64,000 nucleotides of DNA from Avena insularis (Eukaryota > Streptophyta > Magnoliopsida > Poales > Poaceae). A program made the translations under genes and the position numbers. Shown here piece after piece: positions 11,640 through 24,000 of the stretch (position 1 is its first letter; every line of letters starts with the position of its first letter). The notes beneath the pieces were generated by a model. It had not been told where the DNA came from. It searched no databases and was given only the letters and a program-made list of their open reading frames with translations. The stretch spans positions 379,489,331 through 379,553,330 of the forward strand of contig CM042688.1 of NCBI GenBank assembly GCA_023614405.1, written 5' to 3'.

Positions 11640-12391
11640 CCATACTACAAATTCATTAGCCACAGATACCACGGAAATTCACTAGAGCTCTATCTTCACT
11701 CGAGGGAAATCAGAACCACCATCTCGTCCAAGCCCAGCTCCCCCACCGAAACTGTGTGCGCTGTTGCGAAACAGTGGTGGTCTTGTGCCGTCAATCCTTC
11801 CAGGCCAACACTGCAGGCAAAGAGGACACTTTCTGGTAGCCTCTTCGGGGCCCTGAATGCCATGTACCGATTCCAGAACCTCTTCCAGGTGGATGATGAC
11901 CGGGTGCTTCCAGCAAAGCTGTCGCCCTCCCTGCTTGGAATCTACACCTCATACATCTTAGGAACGGCATCAGGATCTTTCAGCCACACCTTTACCTTGA
12001 TGACCCATTTGTCGCTCGGTAGCACGATTTCCACTAGCTCGCCGCCAAGGCTACTGACGACCTACTTGAGGGCCTCTAGATCCCAAGCATCCAATGGGAG
12101 GCCGTTAAAGCCGAGTTTGGAGAAGAAATGAAGATTCCCTAAGCGATCGTCCCACCCACACGCGTGATGCCAATGCAGGAAGCTCATTTTCTCCCCGCAG
12201 CACTCGAAAGAACGGGAAGAATGCAGAACGTGCTCGATGTCTAAGCTGTGCTCGAACCGGATGAAAAAATCAAATGGCGGCGCGCATACCTCAATCTTGA
12301 CCTCATTTCGTCTGATCCCAAAATGAGACCTGAAAGCCGACAGCAACTCTGCCTGCAACAGGACAGGAGAGACACCAAGCACGGTGGCCAT
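11640..12391 (-). pseudogene. DUF4283-like nucleic-acid-binding domain protein fragment
   Basis: The minus-strand frame from 12391 reads MATVLGVSPVLLQAELLSAF, then FDFFIRFEHSLDIEHVLHSS and GLPLDAWDLEALKQVVSSLG. This order (R/K-rich strand, FLIRF-like strand, then a 'L..W' segment and GLPLHAW) is typical of grass DUF4283 proteins, which resemble retroelement gag-like RNA-binding domains. The frame continues to about 11925 and then meets a stop; remains can be followed to ~11640. Upstream (12520-12392) frame shifts break the N-terminus. No zinc knuckle, reverse transcriptase or LTR is nearby, so its origin (domesticated gene or LINE-type ORF1 remnant) stays open. Confidence 0.5.
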
Positions 12392-13291
12392 GAGAGCGTG
12401 GTCGTCGAACTACTGTTCCAGGGCTACCATGCCTGGGGTGCATGGCAGCACTCAACTTCTCGAGGCCGGTTGGTGGCCTGGATCGCCCGGCGGGACGCGC
12501 TCCGCCATGCGAGAAGGACTATCTAGAGGCGACATATTAGTCCAGGGACGCGAAACTCCGATACGCTGGACGATGTGACAACGACGGATGGGAGCTTCGA
12601 TTAGAGGCATGGGAGGTTGACCGGATATGGCGGGGATGCAAATTAGAGCAAGTGCGAGCTTCGATCTAAGACGAGCACCCAGAGCTGAGCAAATGTTATG
12701 GGGAGGGGAGCAGGGGAGAAGACCAGAGCAGAGCAAAGAAATAGATCTGGTCCACTCAGGGATCTGGCCCACGCAGGGGTAAGCTAGTCCACGATCGCAA
12801 AATATAACGGGGAATACTGACAGGGCGGGCCAGGAAGAGTTGACCTAACAGTGGTATTTGAGTTCAACCATTTTTCGTCTGGTACAAATGATCGTTTGGC
12901 CGTTAGATTTGTATTCACCCCCATTTGGCCCTTCTGGACAATTGGCGATTCTACTACGGCCCCTCCGCGCGATTGATGACAACTCGAGTACCGGGATGCA
13001 CTCGCCCGGGAAGTTTGGTACCACAAACAAACAATCCCCCTTGCACGACCACAGCCGTGCTCCTTCCGTCCCATCTCCCCTTCACAGCCTCTCCATCGGC
13101 ATGCCACCGTAGCAAATGCGAAGACGTTTTACCAGCTCCCGGCGCCGGCCCGCACCAGATCAGCTCCTCAATACACGAGTTCCACGACGCCATACCCGGC
13201 TCAGCAACACCGTCGTAGCTTCGTTGGATCCACTTCCCTGACTCCACGGCACCAGATCTGCTTCCTCAACCTTGTCCATGGCGCCGGAGAG
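12392..13291. other. No confident gene; probable 5' region of the Transposase_24 gene
   Basis: 12392-12780 carries broken minus-strand frames upstream of the DUF4283-like piece. 13050-13290 is C-rich with many CCATCTCC-type runs, as expected for a plant 5' leader, and ends just before the ATG at 13292. Confidence 0.4.
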
Positions 13292-16200
13292 ATGGGGAGG
13301 CAAACCCGCTCAAGGGCGAACGACGAGGTCGTAGCTCACCATAAGTCCAGCAAAGGCACGGGAAGGAAATCGCGTAATCACGGTCACAAAGGTTGCTGCC
13401 ATACACTTCATATGCTCTTTACGCATTTGATGTCTAAAAGTAGTTCATCGCTTGTTTCACTGCATTCTCGCACTGTGTTTTTTATCTTGTACTCTGACTT
13501 TTCTTGTCGAGGCATCGTATAACCAATTAAGCATATGTCTATCATTGTTCCTTCAGAGCTTTCAACTGCTTGCTAGCACGGTACTAACTTCCTCTTCTAC
13601 ACACACCTGGCTCTTAAATCTCATCAGATATTTTTTTTGCTGATGCATGTAAGGTGCTTTGCGGCCGCCTGATGAGGAAGAACGGAAGATTTGGGAAGAT
13701 AGATTATTAAAGAATTCCAAATATGCAAGGTCGCTCGGCCCGCAGAGAGTTAGATCTCTCGTATCTACCACCACCAATCATGAAGTCTAGGATTCTGATG
13801 TAGAATTTTATCCTCAAGATCAACAAAACCTAGAGGGAGACCCAACTCAGGAAGATGGACCGGTCGAGAACCCCCTCCCTAATCCGCATGCTTGTCCACT
13901 CCCCAAGGTGCTTGCTCTATCTTGCCATTGCGATATTTGTTTCATCTTCCCTGATTCGTACCTCAATTCCCACCAAATGTTGTGCAAAGCCATCTGCTTA
14001 GTTCATGCATCATATATGTTCATCATATCTTTCCTTACTGTTCTTCTTTTCTATCCGCGTCTCATTTTAAATAGGACTTTGATAGATTAATGTATCGCTT
14101 ATGTGTGTCAGGAATCAGCTGGTTCACCTAAGACCCTTCCAGGTACCAGCAAGGAGAAAAACTATGATCGGCAAGGGTCTGATTCAGCATTAGTTTCTGT
14201 TGATGAACAATATTTCGAGGGAGACCTAACTCAGGAAGTTGGACCCGTCGAGGACCTCCCTGCTAGTCCGCCAGCTTGTCCACCCCCAAGGTGCTTGCTA
14301 TATTTTTTAATTGTGATATCTGTTGCATTTTCCATGTTTTGTATTTCAATCCCAACAAATATTTTGCAATGCCCTCTGCCTAGTTCATGCATCATGTATA
14401 TAGAGCACATTTTTCCTTACTATTCTTCTGTTCAATGTGCATCTCATTACATATAGAACTATAATAGATTGAAGTATTGTTTATGTGTGTCAGGAATTAG
14501 CTGGTTCATGTAAGACACGTTCAAGTACCAAACGTGAAGCATCGACAAGTAGTCCTGCTAATGCTACCGGTGGAACACAAACACACGCCGTGAAATACAA
14601 TAAACGAAAATCAGGAAACTCACATACGGCTAAAAATTGTCGTCTTGGCGGCACACCATAGGTTCCAACAGTAGTAGACGCAGCCAATACCATCCCACAC
14701 ATTCCACAATAACCAATTGCCAATCAAGATACCCAGCAATAATTGACAGCCGAACTAGTTTTGACATCTACTTGCCTAACACTACTGGCACAACACCAAT
14801 AAGCTAGCGATGATCACCAACCTGTTGATCAGCCCGTCGCCAAACAAGGTATGAGTTCGAAGGATTATCGATGCATGCTTCTTGATATATACTGTGCAAG
14901 CTTGATGTAATGGTTGAATTGGCAGCTACACGAAGATTTAAGAAAAGGGGGCCAATGGTTGGAAAAAAGCTTGAAGCTAAAATTTCCGGAATGCAATCTA
15001 GATATTGCATCAATTCTATTGTGCCTGGCAAGCGAAGGCCAGAAGATCCCGAAGAATCTGCTTTTCTAGCATCCGAAATATGCGTTTTTGTTAGGAATGA
15101 TATTCCCATCTTCGAATCGTTCAAGCTCCACCAATAGACCCCTGACCATTACAATTCATTACTGCGGAAGTTACATGTAAGTCATGGTTCTCTGTCCCAT
15201 GCATTCAAGCTTGCTCTTGGTTTTATTATAAGTCGCATAACACATCAAATGTTCCATTCTTGCCGACAGACAAAATTCAACTTCGTTCAGGATAATGAGG
15301 ATGTAGAGTATGTTCTCATGGACATGTTCTCCTGTTCTTTGCGCCAGCAATGCCATAGGATAAAGAGTAAATACTTTGATGGTAAGGCAAGCTAGGATAT
15401 TCAAAGAATGACTCCTATGGAACACACTATGACTGACCAACATAGGATAGATCTTCTCGACCACTGGTTTAATCCAAAGATTACGGTATGGTTTGTGAAG
15501 ACTGATACCATATCACATTCAAAATTCCTATTTGCACATATGTATCACTAGTCTCCTTTTCCAGATGAACGCTGAGAAAAACAAGAGAAACCGTGCCACA
15601 CAATGCTTAACAAACTGAACTAGATCTCGTGCATTGGTTGGCCACTTGATCACAATAGTAAGAATAATTACTTTTTAATCTTCTACAGACTTTGTGCTTC
15701 TTATATTTTGTTAATGTGTTCCACCCACTTTGTAGAAAGGTGCGGTAAGTCTGCAGTAAAAATTCCAGGCATGCCAGGCGAGAAGATCAAGCCCTCCGCT
15801 GAGAGTGTTATTGTAAGTCTTCTATTCGATTGATATTTTGTGATGACACACCTGCAGTGATTTATATGTATAGTTAGATGTGCAACACTGCCTAAACTTC
15901 TGCCCAGTTTTCTTTTTAATTTAAGTACTAGATGATTTCCAACTAGTGTGAGTTTCAGTTTTTAGCTGTACAAAGAGTTGTCTTGTGTATATCATGCACC
16001 CGACAATGAAGAAACAAATGGATGCCATGTTGGCATAGTCCTGTTATTGCGTGCTAGTGATAAAATTCTTATCAGTATGATCGGATAGCTATACTTTTAT
16101 TACAATATATATGATGCGTAATCAGCCATGCCAACTTGTAAGATTTTTTCATAGACAATTTAAATGTGTTGTCTGCATGTTTCTCTGTATTAGCTTTTCT

Positions 16201-16606
16201 TCTCTCACCCACGTCTACCAACTGATAACCTTACATATTAAATTGAATGAGGAGATGGCAAAACTTGGGAAAGATGGTCTGGAACAAACCCAAGAAGAAT
16301 GTCTGGAAACATTTTAAATGGTCCTAAAAGGTGAAGGTCATCGTAAAAGCACGTTCCTGCATAATGCTGGGTTGTGGCAGTGGAAGTCCAAGTCCAAGTC
16401 CAAGTTGCCGTATTTGTCTAGTCAGGAAGAAATTGTAACACTACGGGCTGAACAGGAAGTGCATAGACGAGCGATCGATGATATGAGACAGAAAGCATTA
16501 GAATGTGATGCGGAGTTGAAGATGTTATGAGATCAGCAGAATTCTCGAGAGCCCATAGATGAAGAGACTTGTCTAAATTGAAGATGAACCTGGACAATGA
16601 AAGGTG
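13292..16606 (+). pseudogene. Transposase_24 (PTTA/En-Spm-type) family gene, decayed
   Basis: Exons can be traced on the plus strand. First, 13292 onward: MGRQTRSRANDEVVAHHKSS, basic. 13654-13907: ALRPPDEEERKIWEDRLLKN, then an acidic stretch. 14112-14290; 14494-~14850; 14910-15176: RRFKKRGPMVGKKLEAKISG, then GKRRPEDPEESAFLASEICV. ~15270-15480: VEYVLMDMFSCSLRQQCHRI, then TPMEHTMTDQHRIDLLDHWF. 15566-~15640: KNKRNRATQCL. 16246-16606 is a glutamate/lysine-rich coiled-coil tail. The central blocks are those of the plant Transposase_24 family often annotated PTTA/En-Spm. Internal TAG/TAA stops lie in the 13.79, 14.66-14.82, 15.14, 15.39, 15.62, 16.32 and 16.53-kb parts, so no full protein can be made. 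No CACTA terminal repeats bracket it. Exon borders are inferred from GT/AG and reading frame only. Confidence 0.65.
13830..14516 (+). repeat. Tandem exon-plus-intron duplication inside the Transposase_24 gene
   Basis: Copy 1 (13830-~14133) and copy 2 (14215-~14516) align through an exon end (GGAGACCCAACTCAGGAAG versus GGAGACCTAACTCAGGAAG), the AAG|GTGCTTGCT donor, the whole ~200-bp intron and the next acceptor (TGTGTGTCAGGAAT, then AGCTGGTTCA). Divergence is roughly 20-25% by eye, so the duplication is old. Confidence 0.8.
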
Positions 16607-16812
16607 AGTACAATGGTCTTGTGAAATGGTTCCTATTATAGAGCCCGGGTTGTTTTGGGGCCATGCAACAAAAACAAAGGGAGTATTTGTTTCGCATCAT
16701 GCTTTTATCTGTTTACCGTATGCTCGATGCACAAAAATCATGTGCCCCAACCTTACTATCCCAGCCTTTGATTCATGAACCTCACAAAGGTTTTTTCTTC
16801 TTTGGACAACCG
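16607..16812. other. Short spacer, nothing recognised
   Basis: Sequence between the last traced Transposase_24 exon and the first degenerate unit of the tandem array. No open frame with a recognisable motif. Confidence 0.4.
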
Positions 16813-18440
16813 CCAAATTCAAAATCTCAGTCCATCGACAAATCCTACCGCCTACCCTGTTTGAATCGGAGATTATGTATCCAATTTCTTTGCCAATATG
16901 GTAAGTATTTTGATGATCAGTTGATGTGAATCAGCCTTAAATTTGTACCGAGGGAGTACCATTAACAAAATTCAAAAATCTCAGTCGAGCGGCAAAACCT
17001 GCAGCCAACCCTATTTGAATCCGAGTTATCCAATTTACATTATGGTTGATAAGTTAATGTCACTCTCGGCCTTCAATTCCTGAATAGGGATTACACCTTT
17101 TACCCAAATGTTGCCTGGACGCTAGCCAAATTCAAAATATCAGTCTGCACAATTATTATGCTCATGGATGATTAGTTGATGTGACTCTAGGACTTGAATT
17201 CCTGGAAAGATAGCGTCCCGTCTACTACCTTTTTTCTACTATTATTTGGCCGGTAGCCAAATTCAAAATCTCTGTCGAGTGGCAAAACCAAACACTAACT
17301 TTGAAGCATTTCCCGCCCCACCATTTCAAAACCTTTGAGGCCAAATATCCCACTGGGGAGAACCACTTTTATATTAATTATTATTTGTCTGGTAGTCAAA
17401 TTCAAAATCTCTCTGGAGCGACAAAGTCAAAAACTGACTTTGAAGCATTTCCTGCCCCACCGTTTCAAAAACTTTGAGGGCAAATCTCCCACCGAGGAGT
17501 ACCATTTTTCTATTATTATTATTTGACCGGTAGCCAAATTCAAAATCTCTGCCGAGCGGCAAAATCAAACACTAACTTTGAAGCATTTCCCGCCCCACCG
17601 TTTCAAAAACTTGGAGACCAAATCTCCCACCGGGGAGTACCACTTTTCTATTAATTATTATTTGGCCGGTAGTCAAATTCAAAATCTTTGTCGAGCGGCA
17701 AAGTCAAAAACCGACTTTGAAGCATTTCTCGCCACACCGTTTCAAAAACTTTGAGGCCAAATCTCCCACCGGGGAGTACCACTTTTCTATTAATTATTAT
17801 TTGGCCGGTAGCCAAATTGAAAATCTCTGTCGAGCGGCAAAATCAAACACCAACTTTGAAGCATTTCCTGCCCCAGTGTTTCAAAAACTTTGAGGCCAAA
17901 TCTCCCACCGGGGAGTACCACTTTACTATTAATTATTATTTGGCCTGTATCCAAATTCAAAATCTCTGTCGAGCGGCAAAATCAAACACTAACTTTGAAG
18001 CATTTCCTGCCCCATCGTTTCGAAAACTTTGAGCCAAATTCTTCCACCAGGGAGTACCACTTTTCTATTAATTATTGTTTGGCCGGTAACCAAATTCAAA
18101 ATCTTTGTCGAGCGGAAAAATCAAAAACCGACATTGACGCATTTACCGCCCCACTGTTTCAAAAACTTTGAGGCTAAATCTCCCACCGGGGAGTACCACT
18201 TTACTATTAATTATTATTTGGCCAGTAGCCAAATTCAAAATCTTTGTCGAGTGGCAAAATCAAACACTGGCTTTGAAGCATTTCCCGCCCCATTGTTTCA
18301 AAAACTTTGAGTCAAAATCTCCCACTAGGGAGTACCACATTTCTATTATTATTATTTGGCCGATAGCCAAATTCAAAATATCTGTCGACAGCAAAATAAC
18401 ACACCAACTTTGAAGCATTTAGCGCTCCTCCGTTTCAAAA
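16813..18440. repeat. 139-bp tandem array (about 12 units)
   Basis: The phrase CCAAATTCAAAATCT recurs at 16813, 16966, 17125, 17258, 17397, 17534, 17673, 17812, 17951, 18090, 18229 and 18367. From 17258 the spacing is 138-140 bp and the units are alike; the first three are spaced 134-159 bp and degenerate. Each unit also holds GGGGAGTACCACTTTT, then TTTGGCCGGTAG, then GAAGCATTTCC. Some units stay open in one frame because 139 is not a multiple of 3 and stops drop out by chance; I do not take this as coding. It is not a Triticeae satellite I recognise. Confidence 0.9.
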
Positions 18441-18921
18441 ACTTTTGACTTTAAAATTCCCATTCTACCCATTGTTCAGACGCCCTATGGGCACACTAAA
18501 GTCGGTAGCTTGGGGGCACGATCATAATTATTTTTCTGTTCACCTCCATAGTACCGATTCGCGCAGTTTTTCCAGCTGGCCCTCCCAAAATCCCAGGCTT
18601 CTCTCCCACGCCCTCACCTCCACGACGACCGCGCGCACCGCCCGGCGGCAATTCCACGGCTGCCAGAGCCGCTTCATTGATGCCCACCCCATCGGATCTA
18701 GTTCATCGGGTCTCTCTGCCACTCCACCAGAGTTGCGGTCTCGCTGACTGCGCCTATGGCATCGTCGACCGCCCACGATCTGCTTCCCCGCCACTGAAAT
18801 CTACCCAACCGTACCGGAGCAGCTCCACCGTTGTCCACCAAACGGAATCTAGTTCAACAAGTTCCATGTCCACTACTTCAGACCAGCTACACGGTTGTCA
18901 CCGTTGACAGCACTGGCATCA
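18441..18921 (+). other. GC-rich exon-like sequence, left of the Copia LARD insertion
   Basis: C-rich sequence with short open frames and no recognised domain. It contains GGCATCGTCGACCGCCCACG (18761), followed by ATCTGCTTCCC. A near copy (CATCGACCGCCCAAGATCTG) lies at 27338, directly right of the insertion, so the original locus carried an internal repeat. The last 5 bp, CATCA (18917-18921), are the left TSD of the LARD. Confidence 0.5.
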
Positions 18922-18985
18922 TGTTGGGGATCGGTGCGGAAAACAAAAAATTTCCTATGTTGAAACCAAAGAAACTGCCTAGGAT

Positions 18986-19432
18986 CTATCTATGTAGTAA
19001 TGCGGTAAAGGCCGGAGTGTAGATAATACATACCCTTGTAGACCGTACGCGGTTAACGTTCCGCGGGGAACGTGGTTGAAGTAGTCGTACTCGTAGCCAA
19101 CCTAAAGGTCGCGAAGCTCCTTGCAAGTCACCCCTTGCTCCTTCGTCATCTTCATCATGCAATAGCTCCGGCTCACGACATTCAAGCGCCCCAAGTGTTG
19201 CGCCTCGTGTCTTCATACACATCCGGTGCACGATGAGACCTCCGGCTCCCCGATCCCGCCGGGAGTGCGGAAGTTGATATCTGGCTAGGAATCCCTGTAG
19301 CGCAACGGCATGCTGCAGGTGTGCCTTGATCGCACAGCCCATACTTCGGGCCATGGTCACAAGGTCTAGAGAGAGAGAGAAGGAGAAAGTCAACCAAAGG
19401 ACTTCTCCAAATATTGGTGTGTTTAATCCCAC
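18986..19432 (-). CDS. LTR-encoded 148-aa open frame, uncharacterised
   Basis: It starts MGLNTPIFGEVLWLTFSFSL just downstream of the TATA-like box at 19453-19446 and runs through MARSMGCAIKAHLQHAVALQ and LECREPELLHDEDDEGARGD. The same protein is readable in the other LTR (25686-25312), except that its first ~25 residues are in another frame because the GA run is (GA)5 there and (GA)6 here. There is no similarity I recognise and no signal peptide or domain. Retention may reflect only the young age of the LTRs, so a real product is doubtful. Confidence 0.3.
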   Translation of the reverse strand: MGLNTPIFGEVLWLTFSFSLSLDLVTMARSMGCAIKAHLQHAVALQGFLARYQLPHSRRDRGAGGLIVHRMCMKTRGATLGALECREPELLHDEDDEGARGDLQGASRPLGWLRVRLLQPRSPRNVNRVRSTRVCIIYTPAFTALLHR

Positions 19433-19445
19433 CCATGGGCACCCC

Positions 19446-19453
19446 TTTACATA
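19446..19453 (-). promoter_or_regulatory. Degraded TATA box in the 3' LTR of the Copia LARD
   Basis: Minus strand reads CTATGTAAAGG; the matching site in the other LTR (25770-25777) reads CTATATAAAGG. The 3' LTR would not drive the element itself. Confidence 0.55.
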
Positions 19454-21035
19454 GGCGGAGCGGGTGTGCCTTTCTCAAAGGCTAAGCCATGTGGGACTAA
19501 TACTAAAGGAATAAGGCAGCAGATTTTCGTTCAGCCAAATGGGCCAAAAGTACTCAGCCCAAATAGCAAATAGAAAATAGCTAAATAAAAAGAAAAGGGA
19601 AAACAGCAGGGGCTGGCCGGGTGGGCCTTGGCGCGGCCCACCCCGCGCCCAGCTCCAGCCTCCTGGCGGAAGGGAAGGAACCAGTGGGCTGGCCACCAGC
19701 CTATGCCCGCCCAACTTGCCCACCAGGAGGCGGTGGTGGCTGGCGCCCGAGATCCTGGCCAGTGGCCCACGCACGCCCGCGTGGTGGCCTGGCGGGCAGA
19801 GCCCGGGTGGGCCGGCTCGCAGCGGCGGTGGCCCAGCTTGGGGCGACCCGACGCCTGGCGTGGCCTGGTTACATGCCGCCCTGTGCGGCGGCAGTTATCT
19901 GCCGCCCACGGGGCTGGCTGATTTTTCTTTTTCCAATTCTTGTTCTGCATCTTTTTCTTCTAGGCCTTTTCCCTCCGGGATTTGGCCTAATAAAAAAGTT
20001 GTCTTTATAAATCTTAATTTAAATATTATTCAGAATATATTAATTCATAATTAACATATAATAAATATATATTTAAATTCCCATTTATCAGAAAACAATT
20101 TTCCGGTCTTTTCCTTTATTCTTTCTCTGAACAACTTCGGATCTCTCCGCGAAACTATTCCGACTTTCTCTCTTTCTCTACTGTGATTCCGTCTTACGAA
20201 TGATCGCTCTCATCGTACCCTTAACTGTATCCTCTGACGGCTTCGGAATGCTCTAGACATGATCTGTATCAATGATCAACAGAAGGACCAGGGATGTCCA
20301 TGTGACCCCTATGCATTCTTGATGACAATGTCGTTTGATTCGTCTAAATGTAGCATCCTCTTCCTTTTGTTTCTCGATACAACTTGTCTGAAATATGATC
20401 ATTGGTATCCTATAGCTTGTTCAATCTCGTTCATAACAAGTTCTGTTTTCTTGTTACCTGAATATTACATCCCCGTGACCTAGTCACATGTTGCAACATT
20501 TATGGATGTAATCTCACCAAGTCGGCCGTATGTATCTTTACCTGTCATGTGGGTGAACAAATCCCGGACTTGCAGTCACATGTCATCTACTGTTCCTTCG
20601 GAATACCCAACTTACACCTTTATGGCCATCGTATTACCAGATGACGGTTGATGCAGTCTAAGCAGCCTAGGGAAACAGTGAGTAATATGAGCTCAAGGTC
20701 TAAGGAGAAGGAGTCTAGGTATAGTTGTTGCAACAATGAACTATATGACTTGATCATGTTGCAATCCTTCGAGGAATGTCCAATCACATCATTCTCCAAT
20801 GATATGATCTCGTTGTCAGTCGGCATAAATGCCCATGATCTTGAAACCCAAATCATCTTCATGACCAACGAACTAGTATGAATAGAGGCTACTAAGGACT
20901 TTGTTGTTTCATACCACACCTGTACCAATGTTTCTACTTGGCACAGTTATAGCACAATATGAAACTATTATAAACTAATTGAGATATGAAAATAAAAACC
21001 TATTTATTATTTGCCTCTAGGGCATATCTCCTTTA

Positions 21036-24000
21036 GTATCCCACTTGCACTAGAGTACAAATAATCTAGCTCGCATTTTACTCATATAAACCATATACCA
21101 TATGCATTTATAGATAATGCTTGCTCATGGGAAATGTCATGTCCATGTTCTGTTTTACCAGATCATTATGTCTTTTGCAAATCATTAATGTCTTCCTAAT
21201 TTTGAAATTCACACCTATTATCGTATAATGGGTCGAAGTATTTGTTTGGCGACAAAGTGAGACTTTGTTTCTAGTGTTTATGATGACGGTCGTTTTCACC
21301 GTTGTCATCTAAACTTCAAAACACTTTGCTATCCTTTGTGTATATACTATAGTCATGGCAGTAGAACGAGGCCGGATTCCAGGAGCTTACAGTGACTTTA
21401 GATCAACCTCGAGGGCTTTCTCATGGGCACTGGGCCCTGGGACACATCTTCTATGTTAAAAGCGAACTAGCCCCGCCACAACATTATACATCACATCAGA
21501 TGGAGCTTTTATACTTCTATATATATGTAGATCATAGTACATGAAATGCAACTATGCCACTTACATTGCTTCTTGCTACTTAAGTACAAACTTAATTTTG
21601 GTTCAGTGATCAACTCAGGAATCACTTAAAGACATTCTCTTATAGTTAAGACTTTTTCCTACCAACCAGAACTTCGGGTCACATTACGTCGAGTATCCAA
21701 CATGGTTATGTGGAAGAACCTATGACTGAGGCATAGGAGATGCAACACATCTCTTTCTTTCAACCATAGTTGCAATACTCAATGCTTCATACAGTAAGAA
21801 CTACTTTGTTACCTTGTTCCATTCTGAGCTTCTTCATAATCTTGCTTAGGACATTCTGAACATCTTTCATAATCAAGTCCAGGAAGCATTTGACATCCAG
21901 TGTTTATTAAACTCACCAATCTATCTCAATAGATCTTATTGTTTAATAAATTCAACTTCATCCTTACGTAAATATTATTAACACCAATCACATCATTCAC
22001 ATATGTCGTCCACATATCACAGAATGATTTCACGCTCCCACTCAAATATGACATTCATGTTTGAGATCCAGGGATTTCACTTAGCTCCCACTCAAAATAT
22101 GTTAGCTACATATTATGAATTAGCCAAGCTGATTTGCTCCCACTCAAATCTAGGTCCTCTCGATAATCTTGGACATTCCAAAATTCTTTGATCACTATCG
22201 AATCAAGAATTCCACTAACGATATTTCAATGACCATTGATTTCTCGTACTTAGGTCCATCACGCTTCTTTGTAATTCGTAGGTATGTCTTGTTCAAAACA
22301 AGACAAGTGAATCAACAATATAATTCCATAAACTTGTGGAATATATAGTTGAATCCTACTTTCTCCAGCAAAAGTATTCACTGAAACTTTATGATCATTA
22401 TCAATAGTTTCTCCTCTATTTGTAAAGTTTGGATTTACGGAACAAATTCCGCTGTGCCACTCAACAATTCGGAAGTAAGGTCAAATACCTTGTTTGATCT
22501 TTTACTTTCTTCCACTTATATCTTCATCAAGACATGTTGACTTTGGACAACAACAAGTTTGCCCCTTTTGTGGAAGATGCATTCATAGCTTCCTAAGAAT
22601 GCTTTACAAAGACTTGTTTATTCGCCACGATTTCGACTTATCGAAATCTCTAGAAACTCGGACTTGCCAAAACACTTATGGTGTTGTTTGCACGAATCTT
22701 TTAGATGTTCCTTTGTATTTCAAATTAGTGTTTGCTTATTTTGATCTTTAACTCTAAACGATAACTATAACCACTATAAGAGATAACATTGTACCATATG
22801 TATCTTAATACATAATCATTATGATGTTTAGACACTTCAAGGAAGTTTGAATTCATCCAATTATCATAATTTGTGAAACATCTTTCACAAGTTCCTTTTA
22901 TGCTAAACTTAACTTGAATACCTTAGTCATGTCGATCAAATCGAAGAGACTTGTTAATTCAGTTAATTCAATATCCCATTTAGTTATGAACTCATTTGAA
23001 CAATTCAAATCATTTCACACTTCATGTTTCATTAAGTAAATACACTTATTCACTTAAGTACATAATAAATTATTTCCACTACTTTTTGAAATATGATACA
23101 TCATTATGTATAAGTTTCAACATTTTTTTTTCATATCACCGTTTTACCAGAATGAGGTTTAGTCATTCTGCCCGAGAGGCATGGTTTTGCAAAGTCTCTA
23201 GATTAAGCATCTAGGACCCCGATCTTTCATAAAGAACATGCAATAACCAAAATGACTTAAACTGTAGTGTCATTTCATTATTAAACTTTGGATGTCTTTT
23301 AGCATTCTAACCCTTTATAAATATTTAAACTATTATCATTAACATAGTGATGAGAATAACTTATTTGTAATCGTAATGTGACCATAACGGTATTGTTCAT
23401 AAGAATAGTACAAACCGGCTTGTAACTTGTTCATATGAATAATCGTCTCGCCAAAAGCAAGACACACAAACAGGGATTACAAACTTGTATTCAAGTCCAC
23501 TAATCCAAATGATAAACTTTGAGGAAAAAGGTGATGTGGGCCATCAACTATTTTGCTTGCCGTCATCAAGTCACTTTACCTCAAACCCAGCAATTCTCAA
23601 GCAGATCATCTTGTTTTCACAAAACGGGACAAGTATCAAATACTTTGCAAACTACAATGAGTTTTGCAAAAACCACATTTATAATTTTTTATATATAACA
23701 TATACCTTTTTTTCATTCATGACCTCCATTTTCAATCAAGCCCTTCCAAGAGTTCTCAACTCTAATGCAAGATCGCTAAGTCTTTTTCCAAACATTCTCT
23801 TTTCATCCATGATGGAGGAAAACCCATCCAACGGCTCATACTCTATGTGCCTTATTATGTAGAATACAAAATATAGCCTAACTCTCCATCAAATGGAGAA
23901 TGGCTGATTGGATGATTATGGAGAAAACACAAAACATTTCGGAGTCATCGAATTATCTCCTAATGGTTATTGTATCAAGAAGAGAAGATCACCTTTCACG

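Larger units (their letters stand above)
18922..21035 (-). repeat. 3' LTR of the Copia LARD
   Basis: Left copy in the window, but 3' in the sense of the element. The start TGTTGGGGATCGGTGCGG is shared with 25248. The inner end, CTCCTTTA followed by a polypurine-complement (TCCCACTTGCACTAGAG), marks the sense start of the LTR; the canonical terminal CA is TA here. Confidence 0.9.

Noticed and set aside
17751..18413. Series of ~93-codon frames in the 139-bp array (RPNLPPGSTT-type)
   Set aside because: They repeat at the array period, begin and end at the same unit positions and contain no domain; open by chance in a tandem repeat.
19531..20054. Pro/Ala/Gly-rich frames in the GC-rich part of the Copia LARD LTR
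   Set aside because: Not conserved in frame in the other LTR (25799-26360) because of indels; low-complexity GC-rich LTR sequence.
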